Part shown: positions 27,171 through 43,624 of the stretch, piece by piece
How positions within the stretch are numbered: position 1 is the stretch's first letter
How the letters are laid out: each line of letters opens with the position of its first letter
Origin: Bifiguratus adelaidae
Lineage: Eukaryota; Mucoromycota; Endogonomycetes; Endogonales
Reading direction: 5' to 3'
Length of the DNA: 64,000 bases
Assembly: GCA_002261195.1 (NCBI GenBank)
Contig: MVBO01000003.1
Location: 92,143 to 156,142 of the forward strand
Program-made: the position numbers and the translations under genes
The notes under the pieces: generated by a model
Told to the model about the DNA's origin: nothing
Seen by the model: the letters and a program-made list of their open reading frames with translations, nothing else
Database searches by the model: none

Positions 27171-27416
27171 GTACGATGTGCAAACGCCGTCTAGATCGTG
27201 GAAAGGCGCCAGATAAACGAAAATTCTCTCGCGCCAACATTGTCAACTTGAGAACGCCAAGGCGCGTGAATGTCCATTTTGGGGAAATTAATTCAGTGTT
27301 CCAAGAATGTGGTCCCCAACCCCGTAGTGTCAAGTTGACGTGGTCTCTCACACACGCACTTTCTCCCTCATATTAGCCTCGTATGTGCTCGGCTGAAAGT
27401 GCATGTTGCAGCGTGA
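27171..27416. promoter_or_regulatory. Divergent promoter shared by the methyltransferase fusion and DNA polymerase X
   Basis: Only 246 bp separate the two start codons, which point away from each other. No clear TATA box was seen. The segment must hold both 5' leaders and core promoters. Divergent control of a DNA-repair polymerase and a chromatin enzyme is possible but is inference from spacing only. Confidence 0.5.
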
Positions 27417-29513
27417 ATGGGGGACCATACAGGCGCCTTTTTTTCTGGAGTGAAGATATATATTATCGATGAGAAGCTGGGGCCATTTTCGCCGACGACA
27501 GTTAGAAGTTTGATTGAGAGTCATGGTAAGCTTTAACCCAATAGTCACGATTTGGCGTCGTTGTACGAAAAACCTGCTCAGATTATTGCTTCCCAGGAGG
27601 CTTCGTCGTCGACAAGCAAAGGAAAGCCGATATAATATTGACAGGAATAAGGGCTCCTGCTCGGCTAGTTCGGCACTTATCGGTTCGGGATGTGAGTCTT
27701 AATATTTATCGAGGTGATGGACGTGGTCAATAATAGCGAGAATTAGAAACCTGCAATCCAAATTCAGTGGCTAAATGACTCGTAAGTCCAAGGTTTGCTA
27801 TCGTAGATCGTTTCTGGTAACATCCCATCCTTCAGCATCAAAGAATCTCGTTGTCTTCCTTACTCTAATTACGTCGTCATGATCCCGAAAGAGCTATTGA
27901 ACAGCATCAAGAACAGGGAAGAGAGCTATCATGATGGTTTCAATGCGACGGAAGCGAGTAACTTCGCGAAACTACATGGTAACATCACCGTCAGCAGCGA
28001 TGACGGTCACAGTGCTAGTGAGAACAGCGGGTATGTCTATTTACAATGTGCTTCACTCGTTATTTAACATTTGCTACAAAAGCATCTCTGACGGCAGGGG
28101 CGACACAAACACCGATACAGATGATGAAGAACGTAAGTGATGCCGAATCTCTCATTGACCGCTAATATGTCGAATAGCCGATATTGATTTGGATCCTCGA
28201 TACTTGAATTCCAAATACGAATGCTTACGCCCTACTCCACTGATACCACCTTATAACAAGAAATTGGTCAGTCTATTGGAGACAATTGAGAGGGCGCGGG
28301 AGCTTAGTTTAGAAAGCAAGAACGCGCTGAGTTATCGACATGCTATTGCAGCAATCAAGGTATACATTGTCCCATATCTTGCGAACAGCAAGCTCACGGG
28401 TTCGGTTAGTCCTATCCGCGGGAGATACAGAGTTCCCGAGAAGCTGCTAAGATCAAAGGCATCGGTACGAAAATCGCTGGATCGATCAAGACATTCTTGG
28501 AAACCGGGACTATTCCTGAGGCGGATGCAATTCGGGAAGATGAGCGATATCAGACTCTAGAAATCTTTAACGGAATCTTTGGTAAAGACAATTTGCAACC
28601 CGGGAATCACATAAGCTTATACCGTTTTAGGCGTTGGGCCGGTTACGGCCAAAGCTTGGTACAACAAAGGCTATCGGACGATCGATGACATACTCGAAAA
28701 CGAGCCAGATCTTTCCGTTGCTCAACGACTTGGGATCGAGTTATACAAAGACTTTAGCCAGCGCATGTCCAGAGCTGATGTCGAGGAGATACTGAATATT
28801 GTGACAATGGAAGTGAAGGCGATTGATCCGCGGTGTGAGCTAACACCTGTCGGTGGCTACAGGTAGGTGACGGGCAATGTACTGCTTGTCGCCTAACATT
28901 CCCTCAGACGTGGCAAAACTTCGAATGGCGATCTTGACGTCGTTATCTCTCATCCAGATGAAGAATCGGCAAAGGAATTGCTACGGAAGATTGTTCATCG
29001 ATTGGAGAAGAAGGGTCATCTCAAACATCAATTATGGTACGGTGAGCCAAGTCAATACGATGAGGCAAAACGAGACATTCTTGTTGGAAATGACGAGCAC
29101 AAGAACGTCATGGACAAACTCGACAAATGCTTTTGCGCCTTTCTTCAGCCAAGCACTGGCATACATCGTCAATTAGATATCATAGTTGCGCCTTGGAGCC
29201 AATACGGGACAGCAGTGCTTGGCTGGTCTGGTGAGCGAATGCTGGCTGCTGAGCTATTGCCTATGCTGACTGTCTAAAAGGTTCGCGACAATTTGAAAGG
29301 GCGATGAAAGATTTCGCCAAGAAGGTATGATGGTCGCGTATTTGAAAGTTGTGCGTTATTGATGGTGATTTCTAGGAACACAGCCGTCACTTTGCTAGTC
29401 ACGGCTTGTTTACGAATACGATCCCTCGGCAAAGGATACCTGTGCGCGACGAACGGCACTGTTTCGAGCTGATGGGTCTCAAGTGGATAGACCCAGAGTT
29501 TCGCAATTGTTGA
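27417..29513 (+). CDS. POL4: DNA polymerase family X (Pol mu/TdT/lambda-like, Pol4) with BRCT domain
   Basis: Gap-filling polymerase for end joining or base-excision repair. Eleven exons (27417-27525, 27582-27691, 27747-27781, 27836-28030, 28083-28132, 28178-28359, 28410-28581, 28631-28862, 28908-29230, 29281-29324, 29376-29513) encode 529 residues. An N-terminal BRCT domain (VKIYIIDEKLGP, then KPAIQIQWLNDSI) is followed by an acidic Ser linker. The 8-kDa lyase-like domain contains the HhH motif IKGIGTKIAGSI, and a second HhH is GVGPVTAKAW. The palm has GGYRRGK, the catalytic pair GDLD, and a third Asp in RQLDIIVAPW. The fingers/thumb contain GWSGSRQFERAMK and the end is GLKWIDPEFRNC. The GW pair in GWSGS matches Pol mu and TdT rather than lambda or beta, which have Tyr-Phe there. 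Confidence 0.93.
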
Positions 29514-29632
29514 TGGCGAGGAGAGTTGAGCTTAGCGCTATTGGAAGGAGCTTATTATCAATTTGTACGTACAGTGGTGAATACTCTATGTGTACATATT
29601 TTAATGAGTATGTAGCATGCTGATGGCTACTT

Positions 29633-31306
29633 TCACACCGGTAAACCTTGGCATATATAATCTTTTCCAGGGGTCTTTCGGCTGACAGTTGTCTACACTC
29701 ACAGTTTCATTAAGTCAGCGCGTTATTGGGACCTTCTTACCTTTGGCGAGCTCAAATTTGATGAAGCGTATCCAATGACCTGAATTGCGCCTTAATTTTT
29801 CAATATTTCTTTCAAGCGACAACTCGGGGGCTGCATTTACGTACCATGCTTTCAGTTGTATGTGCGTACCAAACTTCTGATATCATCCACCAAAATATAC
29901 CCCATGAGCATGAGTACACGATACAGGACATCTACATACCGAATTCCGTCGTGAGCAGCAATACGCCGACGCTTTTCTGCTCAAAGCTCGAAAGCAAAGG
30001 TGAATCTGGCAAAATAATCAGTCTGCATGCACGTATGAAGAAATTTTGAGGTAGCATTACCGATAAAGTCCGTCTTCATTGTTTGCTTGAAGGCTTCTTC
30101 CACGCTTTGTTTTCGCAAATTGTCAGCCATGCATTTTGCCAATAATGTGCGCATAATCTGCTCGCCGGTGCCACTAAGCGAAGCTCCAAATCCCAGATTG
30201 TCATCACGAGAGTTGTGCGCCCAGCACCCAGCTCCAAACAGAGCCGCCTACAGAGCGTTCAATCAGTTTAAAAATGCTGCCTGCATGCTAGGCCGACCTC
30301 GCCAATCCTGCCTGAGTACTTTAGAGATATACCGCCGCTACTGACGGCAGCTACAACATTGCCGTGCACGTCGATACAAACAGCTCCGACAGTGTCGTGA
30401 CCCCAGTAAATAGTCCCATCATTTTGAGGCAGGCGATCATCATCATCCACATGATGCGATTGCAAATGTGAGCTAAGAATCCTCATGTGTTGCTCAAAGG
30501 TGGAAACGGAATTTGCGGTTAACAATTCTTTCGGATCGATCGCCGAAATACTATGGTCAATTGCCCAACGACGCGCTCCCTCGCCAGCAAGAATCCTACT
30601 CTGCATCAGAGAGAGTTATCAAACGAGTGTCCCGCTTACATTGGCGGTATACGTCCACCTGGCAAAAGCCCGTTATTGCAAGTATCCAACATGGATCTGG
30701 CAACCTCAATCGGGTTTTTGACACCTAATTTAATAATCAGAACAGCAAGTTAAGCGTGATAAGCGCTTCTACTGACCACTCAAAGTGCCAACTCCAGCAA
30801 AATTGTGAGTGGAGCCGTCCATCAAGCCAGCGTCGCATTCAACTTGCCCATCCATCGTAAGATTAGATCCTACACCTAAGGAAATTATAGCAACACATTA
30901 GACACCATTCTCTGAAGCCCAAGAAGGCACGTTACGCACCGGCATTGGTAATGAGAGAGTCCTTTGAGGCAATTTATCGTCAGTTAAGACTGTACACAGG
31001 AGTGAGCATTATATCACACCTCAAGAACCTTGGTGGCTTCTGTAACTGCATTTATTGCCAATTCGCCCCTTTTAAGCTCCTTTCCTGCTACTATACACGC
31101 TCTGTGAAGTGCATATATAAGCATAGGCAGTAACACGTTGATGTTCTGTTCAAGTTCACCTTCGACAGACATGGCGATATGCACTCTCCGAATTGTGGGA
31201 ATGAAAGCCTGAAGTATTCACTACGTGAGAACCGCAGAACATAATGGGCTGAATACGCTGCCTTCCTACCTGCTCCCGCATGTACTGCAACCGCCCATGG
31301 TGACAT
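29633..31306 (-). CDS. TASP1: Threonine aspartase 1 (taspase-1) homologue
   Basis: Ntn-hydrolase of the asparaginase_2 family. It cuts itself to expose an N-terminal Thr nucleophile, then cleaves proteins after Asp. Twelve exons (31270-31306, 31160-31208, 31020-31101, 30940-30961, 30777-30875, 30640-30724, 30298-30595, 30061-30247, 29940-30005, 29845-29876, 29741-29779, 29633-29692) give about 351 residues. Diagnostic segments are AVHAGAG, NAGVGSNLTMDG (split by an intron), DAGLMDGST, GEGARRWA, and GHDTVGAVCID with the predicted processing site before Thr. Also present are AAVSSGGISLK, GEAALFGAGCWA, SGTGEQIMRT and AHTTESMVIGY. All splices are in phase; the last two exons are the least certain. 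In animals taspase-1 cleaves MLL and TFIIA. Its fungal substrate is unknown. Confidence 0.87.
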
Positions 31307-31345
31307 GCACGCGTTCCGCAGCCAAATTCGCGCGCGCGTAAATGA

Positions 31346-36388
<5,043 letters not shown>

Positions 36389-36610
36389 TTTCCTCTGTCG
36401 CGAAAGATGTAAGGCGGATGCCACCTGCATGTGATGCAGTTTTGTTACAGGTTGTTATGATTGCTCGTGATCATGTAAATTGAATAAGCAGATTTGCGTA
36501 CTTGCTGTTGTAAATATCATCGCTACAATCAACAAAAGGGAGTGATGAAACAAAAAGGGAGACCTTTTCTCCTTACAGCTGGAGCAGTCAAGCTACACTG
36601 TTTCGAAGTA

Positions 36611-36618
36611 TATAAATA
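36611..36618 (+). promoter_or_regulatory. TATA-like box upstream of the small GPI-type protein
   Basis: TATAAATA lies 57 bp before the start codon of the next gene, with no other start nearby. TATA boxes were not obvious in front of most other genes in the window, which fits a strongly expressed or regulated cell-surface gene. This is a consensus match only. Confidence 0.4.
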
Positions 36619-36674
36619 CATCATGCTTGCACGGAGCATACCTGAAAGATTTGCAGAAGCAAATTGAGCCGACA

Positions 36675-37157
36675 ATGAGATATCAACTATTTTGCAGCGT
36701 CATTCTCGCTTCCTTGGCTTTTGCTAGCGCTCAATTTCTGCCCGGACCGTTCCAGCCGGCAGTGCCGCTCGCACAAACACCCGGAGCTCCGGCGGTCACC
36801 GGTAAGTTTTGCTTTCATGCTTTGCAACACTCCTTGTTCTCTAACAATCAGTTGAAGCTTTGACACCCGCAGTTACTGCAGCGTAAGTGAAACTGATTGT
36901 ACCCCGAGCTGGCTGACGCGCCGTTTTTTCCCAGACCATCCCCTTTGTCGTCTTTTGTAGCCACGTCGGTCGCGTCTACCAAGAGCTCTATTGCGTCCTC
37001 ATTGTCTGCTCATGCCCAAGCTTCCACAAGTTCTGGGAGTCCTTCTTCGTCTGCCACTCCAGGTCATACCGGCGCGGCTTCGAGTACCTTCCAGACCAGC
37101 ACTGGAAATGCTTTGCTTGCGATAGCTGTCTTGTGTGCTCTTATGCAATGGGTTTAA
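36675..37157 (+). CDS. Small Ser-rich, probably GPI-anchored cell-wall protein
   Basis: Three exons (36675-36801, 36873-36882, 36935-37157) encode 119 residues. An N-terminal signal peptide (MRYQLFCSVILASLAFASA) precedes a Pro-rich stretch. A region of about 60 residues very rich in Ser, Thr and Ala follows, then a C-terminal hydrophobic segment (NALLAIAVLCALMQWV), as in proteins that receive a GPI anchor. The middle exon is only 10 nt. No enzymatic domain is visible. A structural or O-mannosylated wall role is inferred from composition. The start at 36675 was preferred to the in-frame 36627 because the signal peptide begins there. Confidence 0.7.
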
Positions 37158-37271
37158 AACGGCTGTCATTGTATGAATGCCCGATAAAGACATAAAGGAC
37201 GCGTCTTTGGAGATACCATAAAAGTAAATTCACTACGCGTTGGTGATCGCGCTTATCGTCTTTTTCTCACC

Positions 37272-38312
37272 ATGACCATGGATGTCGACATGCCGCTGGC
37301 TTTTCGAGAGCCGACTATTTCTGCGACCTTCACGTCTGGCTCGATGGCTTACTCCTTGCCGACGATGGATTTTGGAGCACAAGATTTGAAGCAACGCATG
37401 GAGGCACTGTCGATCAAGTTTGACGAGTACATCAAGCTCGGTCGGGAGACCATTACTCAACGTAGAGAGAATTGGTTGAAAGCATTGGCTGAGAATAAGG
37501 GTGGGTTTCGCGAATATGTTGTTAGGAAACAGGAAAAGCTGACTTGGTCGTGCAGAGCGCCAAACCAAAATGGAACGAGACCTGGAGCTATATAAAGCCG
37601 AAGAGCAAGTACTTACGACAAGTGAGTCAGAAATCGTAGTACTTGACATCAGAACTAACCCTTGAAAAAGCTATTGCTAAGGAAAAGCAAGAGATATACG
37701 ATGCGGAAAACACCATCAAGCAATTCACATCTCACAGTAAAATGATGCAAGAGAAGATTAATGAACTGCAAAAGCAGGCAGATAGCCTCCGGAGAGAGGT
37801 GAATAACAAACGACAAGGTAAGATGAGCACATGGACTATGCTCGCCGGATTATCCCCGCTAATATATACGCAGCCAAAATCGATTCAGCCAAAGCAAGCG
37901 AGAGGCAAAAATCAAAGAATGAACCTGAGCTACGCGCTTTCCAGACTTGGCTTTCTTTCAAAATTGAGGGTGGAGGCAGTACGTATCAGCTACATGTTGT
38001 GCTTGTGCATCTCACTTATCCCTCGTCTATTAGGTGATAAGTTGGCGTTCACGTTTACGCACATTGACCCGAATGATTGGAACCGTGAATTCACCTTTGT
38101 ATTAGATGTCGGTCAACGGATATATCAAGGTATGTAGCTCGTTGTCTTTTGCTTCATTCCACTTATCCAACTCATTCGATATAGTACCGAAATGCCAGCC
38201 CATGGTTTCCAATCTCGCCCAATTGTTGAATGAATTGAACGAAAAGCGGGAGTATAGTGACTTTATAAACTTTATAAAGTACATGAGGAAAGCTTTCAAG
38301 GAGACGTTGTAG
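37272..38312 (+). CDS. SPC25: Kinetochore protein Spc25
   Basis: Subunit of the Ndc80 complex that, with Spc24, attaches the complex to the inner kinetochore. Six exons (37272-37500, 37556-37621, 37671-37817, 37874-37978, 38034-38129, 38185-38312) encode 256 residues. The first 180 or so form a coiled coil rich in Lys, Glu and Gln. The C-terminal globular domain has LAFTFTHIDPNDWNREFTFVLDV and ends VSNLAQLLNELN...FINFIKYMRKAF, the family signature. The size matches fungal Spc25. The next gene (ECHS1-like) follows on the same strand after 134 bp. Confidence 0.92.
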
Positions 38313-38446
38313 TTTCAGGTAAACACCCAATGTATATTCTAGTCAATGTATAAACCGTAAAGCAATTTCATGTGCTCCATTGCTTTCTCACGCAGTCACG
38401 TCGGATAAGTGGAGAACTTGGAACATTCACTTGTCTCTTTCAAAGC

Positions 38447-39702
38447 ATGTCTCTGAAATCAGTTACCAGGGTCTTTTCTCCACTCAGCAATGCAAGGAAG
38501 CTTCCAGTTGAAGCTCGCTTGTTCTCGCGTTCGGCTATAGTACAAGGTAAGCGGGCCGCTGTTTGGTATGGGTTCTTCTCACTTTGTCTCTGTCAGGTCC
38601 AGCCGCGGCGCCTTCAAGCTATACCCATATCCTCGCCGAGACCCGCGGCAAGGTTGGTTTGGTCACCTTGAACCGACCCAAAGCCCTCAACGCGCTTTGC
38701 AACGACCTGTTTGTGGAGTTGAACCAAGCGCTTGAAAACTACGACAATGATCCAAATGTTGGGTGCATTGTCCTCACGGGCAGTGAGAAGGCGTTTGCTG
38801 GTAATATTGATGGTCTGCGCTTGCGCTCAACTGTACGCTCACGAATAGATTAGCTGGTGCCGACATCAAGGAGATGAAAGATAAAGAGGGCATCGAGAAT
38901 TACAAAAACAACTTCCTCGGACACTGGACACATATCACCAATATCAGAAAGCCCATCATTGCAGCTGTCAATGGATTTGCGGTAAGTTTAACGCTGAGAG
39001 ACAGGCTGCAGAAAGCTGATATATCTCCTACAAGCTTGGCGGAGGATGCGAATTGGCCATGATGTGCGATGTGAGTGTATATCCATATACGGCGCAAGCA
39101 TGCACCTAACGACGCATTTACCCTAGATCATCTACGCTGGTGATAAAGCCACCTTTGGCCAGCCCGAGATCAAGCTCGGCACCATTCCAGGTCAGTAAAG
39201 CGAACCTTAACTATTGTCGTCGCTTATTGACCCTTGTAGGTGCTGGTGGAACTCAACGCCTGACCAAGGCCGTGGGAAAATCCAAGGCCATGGAAATGTG
39301 CCTTACTGGATCCGTCAATCTGAATGCCGAAGAAGCTGAACGACTCGGCTTGGTCAGCAAAGTCGTTCCAGCCGGTGAGTTGGTGGACGAAGCCATCAAG
39401 ACGGCCGACAAGATTGCCAACTTGTCTCAACCCATGGTACAAATGATCAAGGAGGCCGTAAACCAATGTAAGATCAACATGGATAATCAACGATAACTCA
39501 TCATTCCCTTTGCAGCCTATGAGATGCCTCTCTCGGCCGGTCTTCGCTTTGAACGCCGCCTGTTCCATGCCACATTTGCTTCCGTAAGTCTCCATGCTTG
39601 TTCAATCTCCGACTCATCAATCACATGAATTTATAGCAAGACCAAAAGGAAGGCATGCGCGCATTCGCTGAAAAGAGGAAACCCTCATTCGTCCATCATT
39701 AG
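38447..39702 (+). CDS. ECHS1: Enoyl-CoA hydratase, mitochondrial short-chain (crotonase)
   Basis: Hydrates 2-enoyl-CoA in beta-oxidation and branched-chain amino-acid breakdown. Eight exons (38447-38546, 38597-38800, 38854-38981, 39035-39070, 39127-39190, 39240-39467, 39516-39583, 39637-39702) encode 297 residues. The N-terminus is basic and Ser-rich, a likely mitochondrial presequence. Crotonase motifs are present: [22 protein letters not shown] (oxyanion-hole region), [16 protein letters not shown] with the first catalytic Glu region, [18 protein letters not shown] with the second, and the C-terminal [13 protein letters not shown]. With GCDH and HIBADH in the same window it would serve linked amino-acid and fatty-acid pathways, but these genes are not clustered. 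Confidence 0.95.
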
Positions 39703-39911
39703 AGCGTGATAAATTCAAGCTTGATTGTTGGCGGACGGTTTCTACCAAATATAGAAATGTAACAAGTTCACTGTCATCTGCCATTCCAAAGTTGTTTGTG
39801 CCCAGCCAGGGTTTGGTTCAATGTACATATAGAGCACAAAGGATTGCAAGGAAGCTCATACGGCGCCTTTGTTCTTGTGTCTCGGTGAACATTTTAGTGA
39901 CATTTGCCGCA

Positions 39912-42900
39912 ATGCCTGGCCATCCGACCCTGATCTTGTCAGTTTCTCTCGCTTTTGCCGCGATGATTGGTTATGTATTCTGTTGGGTGATGGACTTTGG
40001 CGCGAAACCACGCAGGTAAGGTGGCAACCTGTTTTATTCATGGTCTAGGTCGCGATACTGACCGGACATGTGGCATTCTGTGGTTTAGCCTGCCGGAAAC
40101 TCGACAGATATACCCGCCGACGACGGAGGCGCAGGCATACGTGGAGTCCTTGCTTGCTTCGAAAACAGCGCATAAGCGTTTGTTAAAGTATGACTTTTTG
40201 TCCAAGGTAGGTGGAAGGCTGACCAGCTTGACCTCGTCCTTTCTGACTTGGCTCTTTGAAATCGGCAGGTGTATAAAGTGGTGCTGGATAACGGTGATCG
40301 GATTACGGTCAAGAAGGTCAAACCTTTCAATCCATTGCTTCGGTAAGTCACTCTTCAAAGAGCGTCCTCTGGCTCTAAGACTGCTTTTGCTTCAACAGCG
40401 TCTTGACCGCTTGGGCAAAGAACTTGTTTTGGAAATTTGTCAAGCAAAACACTCAAAAACAGCAGGTCATGGAAAGGTGGATAGGGATTTAGGTAAAGCC
40501 CATGCAGTCATTGACGGTTACTGTAGCGTGGATGCCCTCATCCGTGAATCCGAAGTTTATTTCCAAGTTTGTCATCACCGGACACGGTGTCTCGGTTTGC
40601 ATGTAGGTTTCTCCTTTTGCTTTCTGATGTCAACTTAAACTGACTGATGTAAAGGCACTCGTGAGCCAATCCTTTGCCGCCTTCATCAATTCCCAGAAAT
40701 CTTCAATGTTCGCAAAGGAGCAAGTGAGTCAGAAGCAACTTTCATTTAATGGTACTCACAATTTCTGCAGCTGGCAGCAGCGCTCTATTTCGCTCGAGCT
40801 GTGGCCTATTTTCATAGTCGTAAAATTCCCCTGATGGACCTCGACTGGAAAGACTTTACCTTTGTCAAGGTTTGTGCTTTGCTTCCGCGCCCTGGCTTAC
40901 TCGCCCTGGATTTGCGCTCATATCTTTTATCAGAACCTGTGTGAGATTGGCGAAATTTTGCCATTCCAACTATTTTATGTCACCATTGTCCTCCGCTCCG
41001 ATGGTGCATTCATTATTGACATGGAGGTAGTGCGACATGAAAATTTGAAACCAAATGCATGGCAGGCGCGTTCAAATCAGCTCCTCACCATGCCAAATAC
41101 CATATAACCAATGCGAAAGTCAAGGCGATGACTAGAATCAAGTCTGCAAAGGAGCAGGTGACCGACAAGTATCGATATCTGTTACTTGATCAGGACCTGG
41201 ACGCGGACTCGGGGTCGCAAACCCCGTCTCTCGAGGGGCAACAGTTGGGAAATTCAAGCACGGCTGTCGATGACGAGAAAGCCAGGGTAAAGCTGGAGGA
41301 ATTGATGGAATATAAGGCGCGCGTGTTGGAAGTGAAACGAAACGTGGTCCGAAAATTTACTGAGCAAGTGGCACAATTGTCCCCGCTAGACGTCCAACGC
41401 GCCTTAGATAATTCAACCATCAATTTGGCAAAAGCGTTCTACAGGAGGATTGACTCCAAGGCAATTAAGGAGGAATATGATGACCTTGTGACGCAGGTAG
41501 TTGCCGCGCGCAACGGATTGGTAAGTGGGAATCCGAGGTACTTTCCAGTGTATTCACATGCCCCTCGCGTAGACGGTGGACGTTTTTGCTGCAAATCCCA
41601 GCCTCGAAGAGTTCTCGGCAAAGAACAGTCTTCATCGTTACTTGATGCGATACAAGCATTCCCTTCAGGTGGACCCATCCACCTTAGATTGCAAGATCAT
41701 GTTCGAAGGCGAGTATCGACGGTGGCTGGTATGTAATACTGATAATTTCAACTACATGATCATGGCTCACTATATATCGCAGGATATCCTTCCGCAAATC
41801 AATTTTATGCCAAACAGCATGGTCATGACCGGGCAGTACTCTCGCCGTGGTGTAACCAACAAGGGCTTCTACGATTGGACGCGCCTAGAGCCCTTTATAA
41901 ATGTGGAACCAACGTGGGGTAACCGTTATCTTTTGGAAGTGTGCTCCTGGATTGTTGACGAGCCGCGAATGGGTGGCGATCACACCTGGATACGCTTGAA
42001 GACACCGACTGGAGATATTTATGCTGTGGGACAGTACCGGCCCTCAAAGGCATGTATCGAACGTCATTTTTCAATGGATAGGATAGTTAATATTTCCACT
42101 ACAGATGGGTTTTCATGAGCAGTTCATCTTCCCCATGAAAATCAAACCAAGCAAATTCATGGTAAGTCTCTTACCGGTACTCCTCCCGAACAAAGCCAAC
42201 TGAGTTCTTTCCCCGTTTTCAGAGTCCTGATATTTGCGAGTTTTGGAGAGGTCCTCATACAGTTTGTGCCTTCGAGATCACAGTATGTATCCTGCTTTGA
42301 ACGAGTTGAGTCTGACCGCGTCATAGGAAAAACAATTCAAACGTATGAGGAAGCAAATCGAACACGACCAGAAGAATCGCGAATACACCTATCAGCTCTT
42401 CCATGGCAACTGCACACGCTATGCTAAGTCCATCGCACAAATTGCCGGTATAGATCTTCCGGCATCTGTCCCCCTCATCAAACTCTTCATCCCGTCACCA
42501 AGAGTGCATAAGCTTGCCCGAAAGGTGCTCAATGCAAAGTACACACCGCCATGGGTGCGACCGCTCTTACTGAAGATCTGGGCGGTCAACATAAACATAT
42601 TTGGATTGTTTTGGGGATCAGGCTTGGTAGACAAAGAGGTAAGTCTCACCGTTTGCAAAACTTGATTCTGACGTGTAATAGGTCAAGGGCGATCCAGTAT
42701 ATCGACATGTGCAACCGTACATTAAAGACATTTACGATCTAGCCGATACCGATAAAGTCATCACACACCATCCTTTCATCGTGGGTCATTTCGTTCGACT
42801 CGAAATAGAGGCATGGCGGGAAGAGCAGATCCGACCTTTACAGAACAATGTGAATCAATTGCGGAGTCGGCAATCATCGCTAGAAGCTCAGTTGATGCGG

Positions 42901-43548
42901 GCGGAGGATAGCAAGAACGATCGCATTGCTGATGAGTTAAGAAATGAGATTGCTGGTTTGCAGTCAAAGGTTGCGGAGCTCGAAAAGGTACGTTGAATCA
43001 TACTTTCTGTACCGTGAGATTAAACGGATGGGATGATGCAGGAAATCGACCATCTCAAATACGTTTGCCCTCCAAAGTTCCTGAAGCCTCCAGCCAAGGT
43101 TGGTCTCATGAAAGACAACCCTTGGGTCGGGAAAACACTGGTGACTGAGGAGGAGGAGGAGGAATCGTCGCAGATCGTAGCGACGGAACAAGCAGCGGCT
43201 TCCGCTGCCTCATCGGATCAAGACATTCCAGCGGAAGCACCAGTACCACGAAAGAGGTCCATCAAGCCCAGCGATATTCTCTTGACTCAGTCTGATGACG
43301 GACAAATCAATTATCAGGAAGTTGAGCCAGTATCCACGCCAGCGGCTACTCCTAGTACTCCGGTGCTTGCCCCGACGCCATCCATTGAATCACCTGGATC
43401 ACCTTATCCTCTAGAACGAAACATATTCGAACAGAATTTCAAGAACCACGATTTGTTCAGTCGGACGGTGAAGGGTGTCTACATTGGGGACGGCGTGAGC
43501 ACTGACATGGTCATTACGCCTAATGATGTAGAAGCCATTCAAGGATGA
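39912..43548 (+). CDS. Membrane-anchored protein of unknown function with a possible papain-like (H...C) module and coiled coil
   Basis: Sixteen exons chain in phase to about 934 residues. An N-terminal membrane segment (LILSVSLAFAAMIGYVFCWVM) starts the protein. Residues 30-300 are of unknown fold. A middle region carries WGNRYLLEVCSWIVDEP, GDHTWIRLKTPTGDIY and, about 100 residues on, FHGNCTRYA. The His-then-Cys order with aromatic surroundings recalls permuted NlpC/P60-type hydrolases. A coiled coil (about 730-780) and an acidic/Pro-rich tail end the protein. Exons: 39912-40015, 40089-40206, 40269-40342, 40399-40465, 40508-40602, 40666-40723, 40771-40869, 40934-41003, 41066-41520, 41573-41728, 41783-42049, 42105-42161, 42223-42282, 42327-42638, 42682-42987, 43042-43548. 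The join at 41003/41066 is the weakest. The intron at 42050-42104 is GC-AG, and 41729-41782 (54 nt) has no stop. Confidence 0.6.
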
Positions 43549-43624
43549 CGTGGGGCATAACTACCAGCTAAAGGTTTTTGTTGGCACCCTACATGTAAAC
43601 TATTCATATACATAAATGTACACA

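Noticed and set aside
41059-43548. A second gene starting at 41059 (MAGAFKSAPHH) separate from the upstream 39.9-41.1 kb gene
   Set aside because: It would overlap the upstream frame on the same strand. A phase-1 intron (41004-41065) joins both parts cleanly, and all 16 exons are then in phase. Kept as one gene with moderate confidence.
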